A stretch of DNA of 64,000 nt, taken from assembly GCF_900187445.1 (NCBI RefSeq), contig NZ_FYEB01000001.1, forward strand, positions 1,302,001 through 1,366,000, in the 5' to 3' direction. The notes below the pieces were generated by a model. The model did no database searches and was not told the DNA's origin. It saw nothing but the letters and a program-made list of their open reading frames with translations. Position 1 is the first letter of the stretch; the number at the start of each line of letters is the position of its first letter. Position numbers and translations under genes: made by a program. Positions 46,557-54,690 of this stretch are shown piece after piece. Source of the DNA: Pseudomonas sp. Irchel s3b2 (GTDB lineage Bacteria > Pseudomonadota > Gammaproteobacteria > Pseudomonadales > Pseudomonadaceae).

Positions 46557-47189
46557 TTAGGAAGTGCAGCTGACTTTGAAAAAGGTAATAGTAGGCTCGG
46601 GTAGAGTTCCTGCTGCTGCGAGCATTGGAATCAACCTTGATGTTTTGATGGCGTAATACTCGATGACCGGAGTGAACCCTCCGCTCTGCTGCTGGGGGTG
46701 TCGCTGTAGAAAATTGTGCATCGTTGAAACCTGAATGCACATATCCCTTACGGTTGCCTCGGTTTCTGATCCAGCTTCTTTCGCGTGTCGAAGGAACCTT
46801 GAATACGGCTCCGATTTCTCAGAAGTGATCGAGACACGCTCGGATTCTGCAACTATTTGCAAAAAATCAGTCGAGCCTGTGGTTTTTTTCAGCAATTCGG
46901 TGAGCCGAGCGTCAATATCCTTTACCACTTGTAAAACTTCTTCTCCTCGCTTATCCAGAGCAAGCTGTCCAAGTTGTTTGGACTGTAAGTGTAATGACCA
47001 TAAAACCGCAACGAATGCGAACAAGGCAAATACAGGGTTTAGAATGCCCCCAAAGTAATCGCCAAAGGCCCCCCAGACGGCCTGATCCTCGGAGCGGTGA
47101 AAGCCAAACGACAGTAAGTACACGGTTAGGATAGCGGCTATAAGGATCAGGGCTGATCCTAAGATAGCAATAAGAATGCGACGGTTCAT
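46557..47189 (-). CDS. Two-TM protein resembling putative phage abortive infection (putAbiC) proteins
   Basis: 210 residues. Two hydrophobic helices (about 7-29 and 50-68) flank the motif VWGAFGDYFGGILNPVFALFAF. This W-x-x-FGD-x-x-GG-x-LNP pattern is the hallmark of the putAbiC-type membrane proteins often found in defence islands. A soluble, helical cytoplasmic part follows (LQSKQLGQLALDKRGEEVLQVVKDID). It has no recognisable enzyme motif; relatives are suspected of membrane-linked abortive infection. It is the outermost left gene of the tRNA-Val island, divergent from the NACHT gene about 400 bases away. ACTCCT on the plus strand just beyond the start gives a good AGGAGT ribosome site. Confidence 0.72.
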   Translation of the reverse strand: MNRRILIAILGSALILIAAILTVYLLSFGFHRSEDQAVWGAFGDYFGGILNPVFALFAFVAVLWSLHLQSKQLGQLALDKRGEEVLQVVKDIDARLTELLKKTTGSTDFLQIVAESERVSITSEKSEPYSRFLRHAKEAGSETEATVRDMCIQVSTMHNFLQRHPQQQSGGFTPVIEYYAIKTSRLIPMLAAAGTLPEPTITFFKVSCTS

Positions 47190-47595
47190 GAACTACTCCT
47201 TGTAAAAACTCGTGACTTTACCAGAGTTGTGAACTAGAAGGTGGAGTGGTGCAGGCATAGCTGAGGCTGCCTCTTGGGGGGATGACAGGTTTCACATCAC
47301 TGAGTATTGGCTCTCAATGGGGATTTTCGGCCTGACGGCTAGCACGCTGTTTAGGCATCACTACAAAACCACCTGTGGCATCGAGTCTGGGATATTTCGA
47401 CGAGTATTTTCGGTCGCGCTCCTGATTTGGCCTCAAAGCTTGAAGGAATTGTTGGTTATAAAGCTCACTGCTGGTTTACCCGTGTTGCGTGAGGCGTTAT
47501 TGTGAGTATTGATAAAGGCCAAATGGTGGCCCGTGAAATGGTCCAGCCCCAAAGACCTCGAATCGAGAGGGGCACTGAGTGGAAATGGTGATGGA
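47190..47595. other. Divergent spacer between the putAbiC-like and NACHT genes
   Basis: About 400 bases. A 62-residue ORF (47317-47505, plus) has no recognisable features and could be a degraded gene. Promoters for both flanking genes are expected here. Confidence 0.4.
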
Positions 47596-49359
47596 ATGCC
47601 TGATTTTTCAATAGCGATATCCTTGCTTCGTAAACCGATTGATGAGCTATATTTAAAGGTTGATAAAGAACTAAAGCAAAAAGTTGCGGTGATTCGGACT
47701 GCTGCAAAGGTAAAGCTACTCCATAAGAGGCTATATGAAAGCCAAAGAGTGAAAACCATTTGGCATACTGATCGGCCGCTCAGTCTGACATCATTTTTCT
47801 ATCCAGTTCAAATAGTTAAAAACGAACCGACGCCCACAAAACCTATTCGTTTAAAGAATCTCGAACCATTTAAGAGTAATCATAATATAATATTTGGTAC
47901 CGTTGGTCAGGGTAAATCTATTCTATTGCGTTATCTTTTAGGAAGTGAAATTCGATCTGGAACCAGAATTCCTATATTTATCGAGCTTAGAAATGCTGAT
48001 AAAAAGACGTTGTGGGAGCATTTGGTAGATAAGTTTGCCGCAGTGATGGGGATTGCTTCCGATGATGAGCTTTTTTCTTTATTTTCAAGTGAGGGGAAAA
48101 TATCGATTCTTCTTGATGGTTTTGATGAAGTTGAACCGGGAAATGTTGTCAAATTGTTGTTAGATATCGAGGAGCTTTCTTTTAAGTGCCCGGACTGCAA
48201 AATTATTTTGACTTCGAGGCCGGATTCGGAATGTAAGCATCTTACTAATTTTCATTCATATAAAATTCAACCGTTGAATCATGAGGATTTAATTGGCTTC
48301 TACAAAAAAATAACAAAGGACTCTGAGTTTTCTGCACGAATTCACTCAGCTATAAAAGCATCGCCAACCAAGATCAGAGAGCTAGTTACTACTCCGTTAT
48401 TGGCTACTCTTTTGGCAATCTCCTATCGTAGTGCACAAAAAATCCCTCTTGGATTTTCAGAATTTTATGATGAGTTATTTCAAATTCTATTAATTCGTCA
48501 TGATGCATCTAAGCTGGGCTGGCGTAGGCATAGAAAGTCTAAGCTTGATGATCGCCAAATTCAGCATATATTCGAGGCGTTTTGCTTTTCTACAAGAAAA
48601 AAGCAGTTCACTTCGATAGATCAAGAGGTGGCTTACCAAATAGCTGTTGATAGTATTGGTGAGGTTGGTTTTGATGCAGAGCCTCAACCATTTTTAGATG
48701 ATATTAGAAAAATTACCTGTCTTCTGATTGAAGAGGGTAAAAAAATGGCATTTGTGCACGCAAGTGTCCAAGAGTTTTTCGCGGCAAGATATATTAAAAC
48801 CCGGACCGACATCGTTGCTCAGCGTTTTTATGATCAGGTCCTTAATGGTAAGTGGTCGCTATGGCCTGAAGAGTTGAATTTTTTACGTCAGATAGACTCT
48901 CACAGAGCGATGAAATATTTTTACATTCCTGATGCTGAGCGAGCAGTCTTGTATATTTTGGGTGGTCAGCCCGATGTTACGAGTGAGGTTGCGATAGGTT
49001 ATCTTCAATTATTGAAGGTTGTTAAGAAGCCTCGGACCACTACGAGTGCTGAAAAATATGTAGTTGAAAAAATGAGGTCCAATAATTTTAAGCACTTGGC
49101 TTCTATTGATACACAAGTGTTTTCAAAAATGTTTACTTGGAGCCCGGAAACGCCCGAGTGGATGGTTAGTTTTCAAAAAAATCCATCCAGTACAGAAAGA
49201 ACGTACTATGAAATTGCGGTTGATAGAGGTGAAAGATTTGAGGCGGGTATGATTCAGTATGTCGTCACTATCATCGAAAACTTGCAAAAGGATTTTATTA
49301 GAATGAGGGGGTTGGTGGCAAAGCATGAAGAAGAAAGCGAGTTTATGGACCTTTCTTAA
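47596..49359 (+). CDS. NACHT-module STAND NTPase, bacterial NLR-like defence protein
   Basis: 587 residues from the ATG at 47596 (MPDFSIAISLLRKPIDELYLKVDKELKQ), with ATGGTGATGGA ahead; the frame is open from 47509. A helical N-terminal part (1-85) precedes the NACHT NTPase, which has Walker A GTVGQGKS (101-108), Walker B/NACHT motif ISILLDGFDEVEP (169-181) with the D-G-x-D-E form typical of NACHT, and a sensor arginine IILTSRPDSE. Its winged-helix end is VHASVQEFFAARYI (387-400). The last 190 residues have no long LRR/TPR array and may be a short C-terminal sensor domain as in the common bNACHT group. Such proteins sense phage components and trigger abortive infection. Visibly AT-rich relative to the chromosome. 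Confidence 0.88.
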   Translation: MPDFSIAISLLRKPIDELYLKVDKELKQKVAVIRTAAKVKLLHKRLYESQRVKTIWHTDRPLSLTSFFYPVQIVKNEPTPTKPIRLKNLEPFKSNHNIIFGTVGQGKSILLRYLLGSEIRSGTRIPIFIELRNADKKTLWEHLVDKFAAVMGIASDDELFSLFSSEGKISILLDGFDEVEPGNVVKLLLDIEELSFKCPDCKIILTSRPDSECKHLTNFHSYKIQPLNHEDLIGFYKKITKDSEFSARIHSAIKASPTKIRELVTTPLLATLLAISYRSAQKIPLGFSEFYDELFQILLIRHDASKLGWRRHRKSKLDDRQIQHIFEAFCFSTRKKQFTSIDQEVAYQIAVDSIGEVGFDAEPQPFLDDIRKITCLLIEEGKKMAFVHASVQEFFAARYIKTRTDIVAQRFYDQVLNGKWSLWPEELNFLRQIDSHRAMKYFYIPDAERAVLYILGGQPDVTSEVAIGYLQLLKVVKKPRTTTSAEKYVVEKMRSNNFKHLASIDTQVFSKMFTWSPETPEWMVSFQKNPSSTERTYYEIAVDRGERFEAGMIQYVVTIIENLQKDFIRMRGLVAKHEEESEFMDLS

Positions 49360-49621
49360 ATTGTATTGAAGCAGTGTCAATATTTTGGGTTGCTTGTGAA
49401 TCTTGAGAGTGCACATCTTTCCTAATAGGCTTCTTTGGAACGATGTGCAAAACCCAGATTTGCGATGTGAGTTGTATCATATCTTCATCCTGATAGTGGT
49501 TGAGGTCTCATGCCCCGTCAGTCCAATTCAAATCCATCAGGAAGCATCTCCAGGGCGAATGAGTGACGACAGGACACACCGAAGGAGTAGGATCGGGTGA
49601 CGCACAAGGAGGTTCAGCATC

Positions 49622-49894
49622 ATGAAGATATTATTTGCAATGACGCTGCTGGTATCAGTTCTGGGCAGCACAACGGCTACCGCTGCTACGTTCGATGGCT
49701 TCCAATGCAAGGGCGACTGCTCAGGGCATCAAGCTGGGTATGACTGGGCCGAGCAGAACGATATAGATGATGAGTCGTCTTGCAGCACTCCATCCCAATC
49801 TTTTAACGAAGGCTGCCAGTCCTACATCGATGAAAACAGCGGGACTATTTCAGGGACCACTTTATCAGATGATGAGGAAGACGATGACGAGTAG
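49622..49894 (+). CDS. Small secreted cysteine-rich acidic protein
   Basis: 90 residues. A clear signal peptide (MKILFAMTLLVSVLGSTTATAA) gives a mature protein of about 68 residues. It contains FQCKGDCSGHQAGYDWAEQNDI, two further Cys (SSCS, EGCQSY) and a very acidic tail (DDEEDDDE). The CxxxCSGHxAGYxWA pattern recurs in small hypothetical secreted proteins of other bacteria as far as I recall, without known function. Four Cys suggest two disulfides in the periplasm. It lies 46 bases before a Rap1a/Tai-like gene, so the two probably form a pair. Confidence 0.7.
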   Translation: MKILFAMTLLVSVLGSTTATAATFDGFQCKGDCSGHQAGYDWAEQNDIDDESSCSTPSQSFNEGCQSYIDENSGTISGTTLSDDEEDDDE

Positions 49895-49940
49895 TCATTA
49901 GAAGTCGGGTCAGCACGCTCAGTTCGCCATATACGGGAAT

Positions 49941-50315
49941 ATGATCATGAAGGCAGGGATAGCTGTGGCGGTTGCACTGGTAGGGCTGATGGAGAGTGGT
50001 GCTGCCATGGCTGATGGCATTGACTTACTCGCGGACTGTTCAGAGGCCATACGCTTTCAAGAGACAAGGGTGAGCCGTGATCCTTCGGCGTCCAGTTACT
50101 GCAACGGTCAAGTCATCGGCGTAATGAACACGATGTACCTGCTGGATGAATTCCTACCGAAAGACATGAAAACCTGTTTTCCTCCCAAGTTGGTGAATAA
50201 ACAAGCCGTGCGGATTGTCGTTAAACACTTGCAAGACAATCCAACCATCCTTCATCTCCCAAGCTCACACCTGATACTGGGTGCATTACATGGTGCCTAC
50301 CCCTGCAAGAAGTGA
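49941..50315 (+). CDS. Rap1a/Tai-family immunity-like secreted protein
   Basis: 124 residues. Signal peptide MIMKAGIAVAVALVGLMESGAAMA; the ATG at 49947 is an alternative start. The mature part follows the Rap1a/Tai pattern: LLADCSEA near the start, SYCNGQVIGVMNTM, the central CFPP, then the terminal VRIVVKHLQDNPTILHLPSSHLILGALHGAYPC. Proteins of this fold neutralise peptidoglycan-degrading T6SS effectors (Ssp/Tae4 amidases) in the periplasm, although many orphans exist. No effector gene is visible beside it; the cysteine-rich gene upstream is its only close partner. Confidence 0.8.
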   Translation: MIMKAGIAVAVALVGLMESGAAMADGIDLLADCSEAIRFQETRVSRDPSASSYCNGQVIGVMNTMYLLDEFLPKDMKTCFPPKLVNKQAVRIVVKHLQDNPTILHLPSSHLILGALHGAYPCKK

Positions 50316-50628
50316 CCAAGACCGCTTTCCACAGGATTTTGGCCCCCCGTTTCAGACAGACTTGTATGGGGTGGGGGTCGATCTGTACGCCAGCCAGAAA
50401 AATAATGATGGGCACTTGGCCGTGAGATTCACTCGGTTCTACCCGAACTGTTGAGCGGTGTGCAGAGGGGGCGAATGGAAACGTCTGAAACCTGTAAATA
50501 AGCTGAGAGCCCTTCTGGAGCAGTCTGTGAGTCTGTTACAGACGATCAATCGCGCAGTTAGCCAGGTCACAGATATGACAAAGCCCGCTCTTGGCGGGCC
50601 TGTAGGCAGCATGGAAGACGCGATTAAA
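50316..50628. other. Spacer between the Rap1a-like and recombinase genes
   Basis: 313 bases with no convincing gene. It contains the recombinase terminator at its right end (50579-50601). Confidence 0.4.
50579..50601 (-). terminator. Terminator of the serine recombinase gene
   Basis: On the minus strand GCCCGC(C) AAGA GCGGGC is followed by TTTG, 30 bases after the recombinase stop. Confidence 0.7.
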
Positions 50629-51252
50629 TCAGTCTTTCATCTCACGCTTGATCCTGTACACAGTAGCAACACCACACTCAGCGAGCTTAGCCACATCATC
50701 GGCAGACATACCGGGATGTTTGGTCATGAGGGTAACAACTTTGTCCCACATCGCTGCATTCTTGGCCTTCCCTGCTGGCTTCCACTCAGGATCAGCGAGC
50801 TTCTTGTTCTTCAATCCTTCATTGATACGCTCAACACGCTTTTCTTGGTCCAGCCTTGCCATCGTCGCCATTAGGTCAAGAAGCATGTTGTTGATCACTT
50901 CCATGATCTGGCCCGTGATGCCCTTGTCCTCCACCATCATATGACTGGTGGGCAGGTCGGCAATCACCAGACACAAGCCTTTGTCCTTGATCGCAGTCTT
51001 GAGCGTTTCCCAATCAGCCTGTGACAGACGACTCAGGCGGTCTACAGACTCAACCAACAACACTTCACCCTTCTCGGCAGTGGCGAGCAAACGTATCAAC
51101 TCTGGACGGTTGAGCTTGGTGCCGCTGATGTTTTCGCTGTAGGTGTCAGCGATGGAGAGGCCCTTGTCAGCAGCGAACGCCTCAAGCGATGCCTTGGCAC
51201 GTAGCGCGTCTTGGTCTTTGGTACTGGCTCGCAAGTAGAGGTGGGCGTTCAT
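50629..51252 (-). CDS. Serine recombinase (resolvase/invertase family), intact active site
   Basis: 207 residues from the ATG at 51252 (MNAHLYLRASTKDQDALRAK), preceded by AAAGGA. The catalytic Ser lies in YLRAST near residue 10, and ESVDRLSRLS holds the two active-site arginines. A long E-helix region (MEVINNMLLDLMATMARLDQEKRVERI) leads to a C-terminal HTH (MSADDVAKLAECGVATVYRIKREMK). It should therefore be able to carry out site-specific recombination on a res- or inversion-type site. Inverted repeats 40-80 bases upstream could be its operator or recombination site. Confidence 0.9.
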   Translation of the reverse strand: MNAHLYLRASTKDQDALRAKASLEAFAADKGLSIADTYSENISGTKLNRPELIRLLATAEKGEVLLVESVDRLSRLSQADWETLKTAIKDKGLCLVIADLPTSHMMVEDKGITGQIMEVINNMLLDLMATMARLDQEKRVERINEGLKNKKLADPEWKPAGKAKNAAMWDKVVTLMTKHPGMSADDVAKLAECGVATVYRIKREMKD

Positions 51253-51289
51253 GGCTTGACTATCCTTTAACATCTGTTTAGATAGATCT

Positions 51290-51334
51290 ATGATAATCTA
51301 ATCATAAAGCTATCAGCAATAGATATTTGATAGC
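51290..51334. promoter_or_regulatory. Paired inverted repeats upstream of the intact serine recombinase
   Basis: GCTATCA (51309-51315) and TGATAGC (51328-51334) form a 7-bp perfect dyad. A smaller ATGAT/ATCAT dyad lies between it and the gene. The AT-rich setting and position fit recombinase binding sites or an operator. Confidence 0.5.
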
Positions 51335-51386
51335 GGTTTGTTGGCCGTTATCGAACTACCAGACAAGTAGACTTCTTTGATAGAGG

Positions 51387-51602
51387 CTACCGTCTCAGTT
51401 TTAGGATTCCAGCGGTGATGGCGGATGCATTCATGTCGAGGGTGTTCAGTGCTGTGATGGCGTTGTCATGAGTCTCGGTTGAACCAGTTGCCCTTGCCCA
51501 TAGGGTCACTTCCTCGATTGCAGCAGCTAATGCGTGCTGGTTATGCAACAGCAGAGTCAGTACGTCAGCTGTGGCAATGTTGGCGTCTAGATTGTCTGAC
51601 AT
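51387..51602 (-). CDS. Small hypothetical protein
   Basis: 71 residues from the ATG at 51602 (MSDNLDANIATADVLTLLLHNQHALAAAIEEVTLWARATG), with AAGGA upstream. It is predicted all-helical and soluble, and resembles small proteins of unknown role on Pseudomonas islands. It is upstream of and on the same strand as the serine recombinase. Confidence 0.6.
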   Translation of the reverse strand: MSDNLDANIATADVLTLLLHNQHALAAAIEEVTLWARATGSTETHDNAITALNTLDMNASAITAGILKLRR

Positions 51603-52051
51603 GGGAATCGTCCTTGATGGTGGAATCAACATCGTACAGCCCAACTCCTGAGACTACACCTCTGCTGCGACTCCGCAGCCCCTCATGATGGATAGCTGCA
51701 AGCCTAAAGCGTTGACATTGCTGCCAAGGCGCTGGACTCACAGGACCGACAATTCAGGGTGAAAAGCGGTTGATCAGCGTAAAACTAAGGTTTTAGAGAG
51801 AGGAAGGCGACTTGCTTGGCATTCGGTGGTTACGGCCCTTATGGGATGGGGGCTACAGCGATATATTTGGCGCCAGCACTAGGTTGAACCAGTGACGAGC
51901 ATAGGTTTTTCCTTGAGTTAATCCGCGTTATCTGTAGGTTTTCGTGAGAAGCATTCTGCGTAACAACTGGCGACCCGCCACCATGTACAATGCTCCCATA
52001 AAGGCCTGGTCAGACTTGGCCATTCAGAGCGATCAGACGAACGAGGTGACA
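51603..52051. other. 449-base spacer before the AbiJ-like gene
   Basis: I see no gene. The frame of the following gene is open from 51944, but the sequence before 52052 lacks resemblance to the family and a ribosome site. Confidence 0.4.
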
Positions 52052-52906
52052 ATGGATTTCTCACAGCGAATGGGGCTAGCTCCAGCTACGAAGATAATTC
52101 AAGCTAACGGAATGGATTTGGAGCTTCGCATATCGTTATGGAATGTACTGACTGAAACATACTGGAGTATGTACGCTCCTGCGGATAAAGGATATAGGTT
52201 CGTAAGAGGCTCAAATTTCGATACATATGCGAAAGCCTTGTACTCCTTACATTACAAAAAGCCTGTCGACACAATAGATCTGCGATGGGATGCGTTTTTA
52301 TTAGTAGTCCGCCAGAATTTTTTTGGCTGCACGTGGGACAGAGTTTATAGCTTTGTTGAGTTTACGGTAGAGCACGGACCACAATACAAAACCGAAAGAA
52401 CTGATAGAGCTGCTAGGTTCATTAGACTTTGCAATCAAGTGTTGGATCGGGAGAACTCCGCATATCGGTTTGTTGCTGGGAAGATTACCGAAATCACTTC
52501 ACCGGAAGAAATCAAAGAGATCGAAGATGCAATCACTAATGCGTCCACTTACGCTGGTGTCACTACACACTTACAAACTTCATTGGGCTTTCTGACGAAT
52601 AGGGAGAATCCTGACTATCGGAACTCGATCAAAGAGAGCATCAGTGCTGTTGAGTCCTTAGCCAAACAACTGGTTGGCAGTTCTTCTGCTACTCTCGATG
52701 GGGCGCTGAAAATTTTGGAAAATAGCCACAAGTTGCATCCTGCACTTAAGAAGGCCTTTTCATCGCTGTACGGTTATACTAATGACTCCGACGGTATACG
52801 TCATGCATTGATGGATATCTCTGAACTGACTAAGGCTGATGCTCGATTCATGTTGATCTGTTGTTCAGCGTTCATCAACTTCACCATTGATAGTGTAGAA
52901 GGGTAG
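52052..52906 (+). CDS. AbiJ-like abortive infection protein (HEPN-type C-terminus)
   Basis: 284 residues from the ATG at 52052, chosen because GAGGTG lies just upstream and homologous proteins start MxFSxRxG. The N-terminal segment MDFSQRMGLAPATKIIQANGMDLELRISLWNVL is the AbiJ N-terminal domain type seen across bacterial defence proteins. The C-terminal part (ESISAVESLAKQLV...LHPALKKAFSSLYGYTNDSDGIRHALMD...DARFMLICCSAFINF) is the Abi/HEPN-like helical domain with an R-H pair (GIRHA) that could be the RNase site. It is expected to be cytoplasmic, acting on RNA or membranes after phage infection. It stands alone as a plus-strand gene. Confidence 0.78.
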   Translation: MDFSQRMGLAPATKIIQANGMDLELRISLWNVLTETYWSMYAPADKGYRFVRGSNFDTYAKALYSLHYKKPVDTIDLRWDAFLLVVRQNFFGCTWDRVYSFVEFTVEHGPQYKTERTDRAARFIRLCNQVLDRENSAYRFVAGKITEITSPEEIKEIEDAITNASTYAGVTTHLQTSLGFLTNRENPDYRNSIKESISAVESLAKQLVGSSSATLDGALKILENSHKLHPALKKAFSSLYGYTNDSDGIRHALMDISELTKADARFMLICCSAFINFTIDSVEG

Positions 52907-53583
52907 GGGCTTATTAATGATTGCACCGAAAGCGGTTAGCTTTCAATCGTGTACCGATTAACGAGTGTGCACATGCACTACCATGTTGCAGGAACTGTAT
53001 TCGGATTGGCGGGAGAGAGATATAATGTTTCCTGCCTATGTCTTGAAGTGGATTGCACAGAAGGAACATTCTAAATTGCACAGAAGGAACATTCTAAATA
53101 GGATGTCACTTCAAAATGGAATCACCTTGATAGAGGTGATAGCCTTAGAGTTATCCTTCAGAGAGGCTGGGCGGATATATTGATGTATCAATCCGCCCAT
53201 ACACTTTAACTGTCGTTCCTTGGAGATAACACCCGTGACCTTCCGGTCTTGCACATAAACACAATCCAGCTTCGCTGTTGCTATTGATCTTGTTTGCAGT
53301 GCAAGACGGATGCGTAGCATCATGTAGTAACCTAAGCTGACGATAGTACGCCTCAAGCGAAAGCTTAGATTCAAATGCTGGGATGATATAAATATCAATT
53401 ATCCCAGTACTACTTCAAGTTGTCGCCTCTCCACAAGGTTTCCAGTCGTGAAGTTCCTTCACCGTGCATTCACTCCCAAGGTACATCTAGTCAAAAGCAA
53501 GACTCCCTCGGAGAGGCAGTCCATCTCTCCGCTTCCGCAGAGAGATTGCTCTTATGATACATGCGGCCGAAACTGTACCCCCC
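52907..53583. other. 677-base stretch without a supported gene
   Basis: It contains a 23-bp tandem duplication (53052-53097). A 95-residue minus-strand ORF (53111-53398) has basic composition but no recognisable family or clear ribosome site; it may be a decayed fragment. Confidence 0.4.
53052..53097 (+). repeat. Tandem duplication of 23 bp
   Basis: ATTGCACAGAAGGAACATTC-TAA occurs twice in direct succession (53052-53074, 53075-53097) with no difference. Confidence 0.9.
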
Positions 53584-54450
53584 CTATGCTGCCAGTGCGA
53601 ATACTTCATTTCTCCACTTCCTGATAGTCTTCGGCTGCACGCGAGTCTCACGCTCAATTGCCTTAATCGGAGTTCCCTTCGCCAGTAGCGACAGCACCTC
53701 ATATTTCTTTGAATGCTGTTGTCGTGACGTTTTGGCTACGACATCGCCAGTGAACGCACTACCTATTGCCTCTTCGGTCTCGTACTCTTCAGCACTCTTG
53801 TACTGCGTTAGGGTACGCAAGTCGTAATGTAACTTGGCCAACTCTTCGGCACTTGGCTTTAACAGTGCATCCTGATCTTTCCATGCACATGGCGTAGGAT
53901 CAGAGTCGATGCCCTCCATCTCTCTGCAAAGCGACCGAGGCCGGCTAACCATCATCCATGGCATGATCAGCTCAATCGCCTTGACGTAACGCCGAGCATG
54001 TCTTGCACCCAGCCGCAGTAGTTCCATCACCGACTCAGTCGTAACATCGGGAAGACTTTCCAAGATCACAGTGAGATCTCGTACAGACAATGGCATGGAT
54101 TTCCCGCCTACGCCTACAGGGCGATCATGCCAGTCTAACCGTGCAACCCCTTCTATAACGTCCGATGCAAAGGCAGGGTATCGACCCCAATATGTAGTGC
54201 ATCCAATAAACCCAAAGAACGGGTTATTAATGGATTTGGGTTTCCGTCCTGTGGCTCTCTTTGGCTCTAGGTCAGTCTTGGCTTTAGTATTTGGCTTCGG
54301 GGCATTGTCGGCCAGCCAATTGTCAGCATTAGAGGCTATTCGTGCGTCCAGAGCATCGAGCTCTGCTGGGGATAACAGCCTGGGAGATCGAGCAAGACTA
54401 ATAGTATCGGCAGTGCTTGAGGTCAAATTCAAAGTGAGTGCGTGCTGCAT
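53584..54450 (-). CDS. Unrecognised island protein with C-terminal helix-turn-helix
   Basis: 288 residues, and I do not recognise the family. The ATG at 54450 follows AGGAG. The N-terminus is Ser/Ala/Lys-rich (to about 75). A central part has paired Trp/Tyr and Arg (TTYWGRYPAF, RLGARHARRYVKAIELIMPWMM), and the C-terminal 45 residues (SKKYEVLSLLAKGTPIKAIERETRVQPKTIRKWRNEV) look like an HTH. It is probably DNA-binding, perhaps an element regulator or replication/segregation factor. It is the last of three minus-strand genes (54898-53584). Confidence 0.65.
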   Translation of the reverse strand: MQHALTLNLTSSTADTISLARSPRLLSPAELDALDARIASNADNWLADNAPKPNTKAKTDLEPKRATGRKPKSINNPFFGFIGCTTYWGRYPAFASDVIEGVARLDWHDRPVGVGGKSMPLSVRDLTVILESLPDVTTESVMELLRLGARHARRYVKAIELIMPWMMVSRPRSLCREMEGIDSDPTPCAWKDQDALLKPSAEELAKLHYDLRTLTQYKSAEEYETEEAIGSAFTGDVVAKTSRQQHSKKYEVLSLLAKGTPIKAIERETRVQPKTIRKWRNEVFALAA

Positions 54451-54471
54451 AGGTAATACTCCTGTTCAAGT

Positions 54472-54690
54472 TCATGTCATAGGCAATTCCTCTGGGGTAG
54501 CTGCCGGGTTAGTTTCTGTACTATCTTGCTGAGGGTGTGCTTTGCCCGATTTCGGTAATTGCACCCCCGCATTCATTGGCTGAAACCCATGTAAGAACTC
54601 CCGCCCTGTAGGGTAGCTAGGGGTAGGACTTTTTATATGGATTTTGGCCAACAAATAGTTGGGTTTAGCGGTGAGCCTGTAGTAATTCAA
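54472..54690 (-). CDS. Possible small protein overlapping the gene upstream
   Basis: 72 residues (MNYYRLTAKPNYLLAKIHIKSPTPSYPTG). Its start overlaps the end of the 77-residue gene, and its end is 21 bases before the HTH-protein start. Low-complexity Pro/Thr content and no known family; it could be real by operon geometry but is weakly supported. Confidence 0.35.
   Translation of the reverse strand: MNYYRLTAKPNYLLAKIHIKSPTPSYPTGREFLHGFQPMNAGVQLPKSGKAHPQQDSTETNPAATPEELPMT

Noticed and set aside
50458..50874. Plus-strand ORF of 138 codons overlapping the serine recombinase
   Set aside because: Most of it is antisense to the recombinase and includes that gene's terminator.
53111..53398. 95-residue minus-strand ORF in the island
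   Set aside because: A faint likeness to N-terminal integrase segments (LRIRLALQTRS) was considered, but it is too short and weak to support a call.
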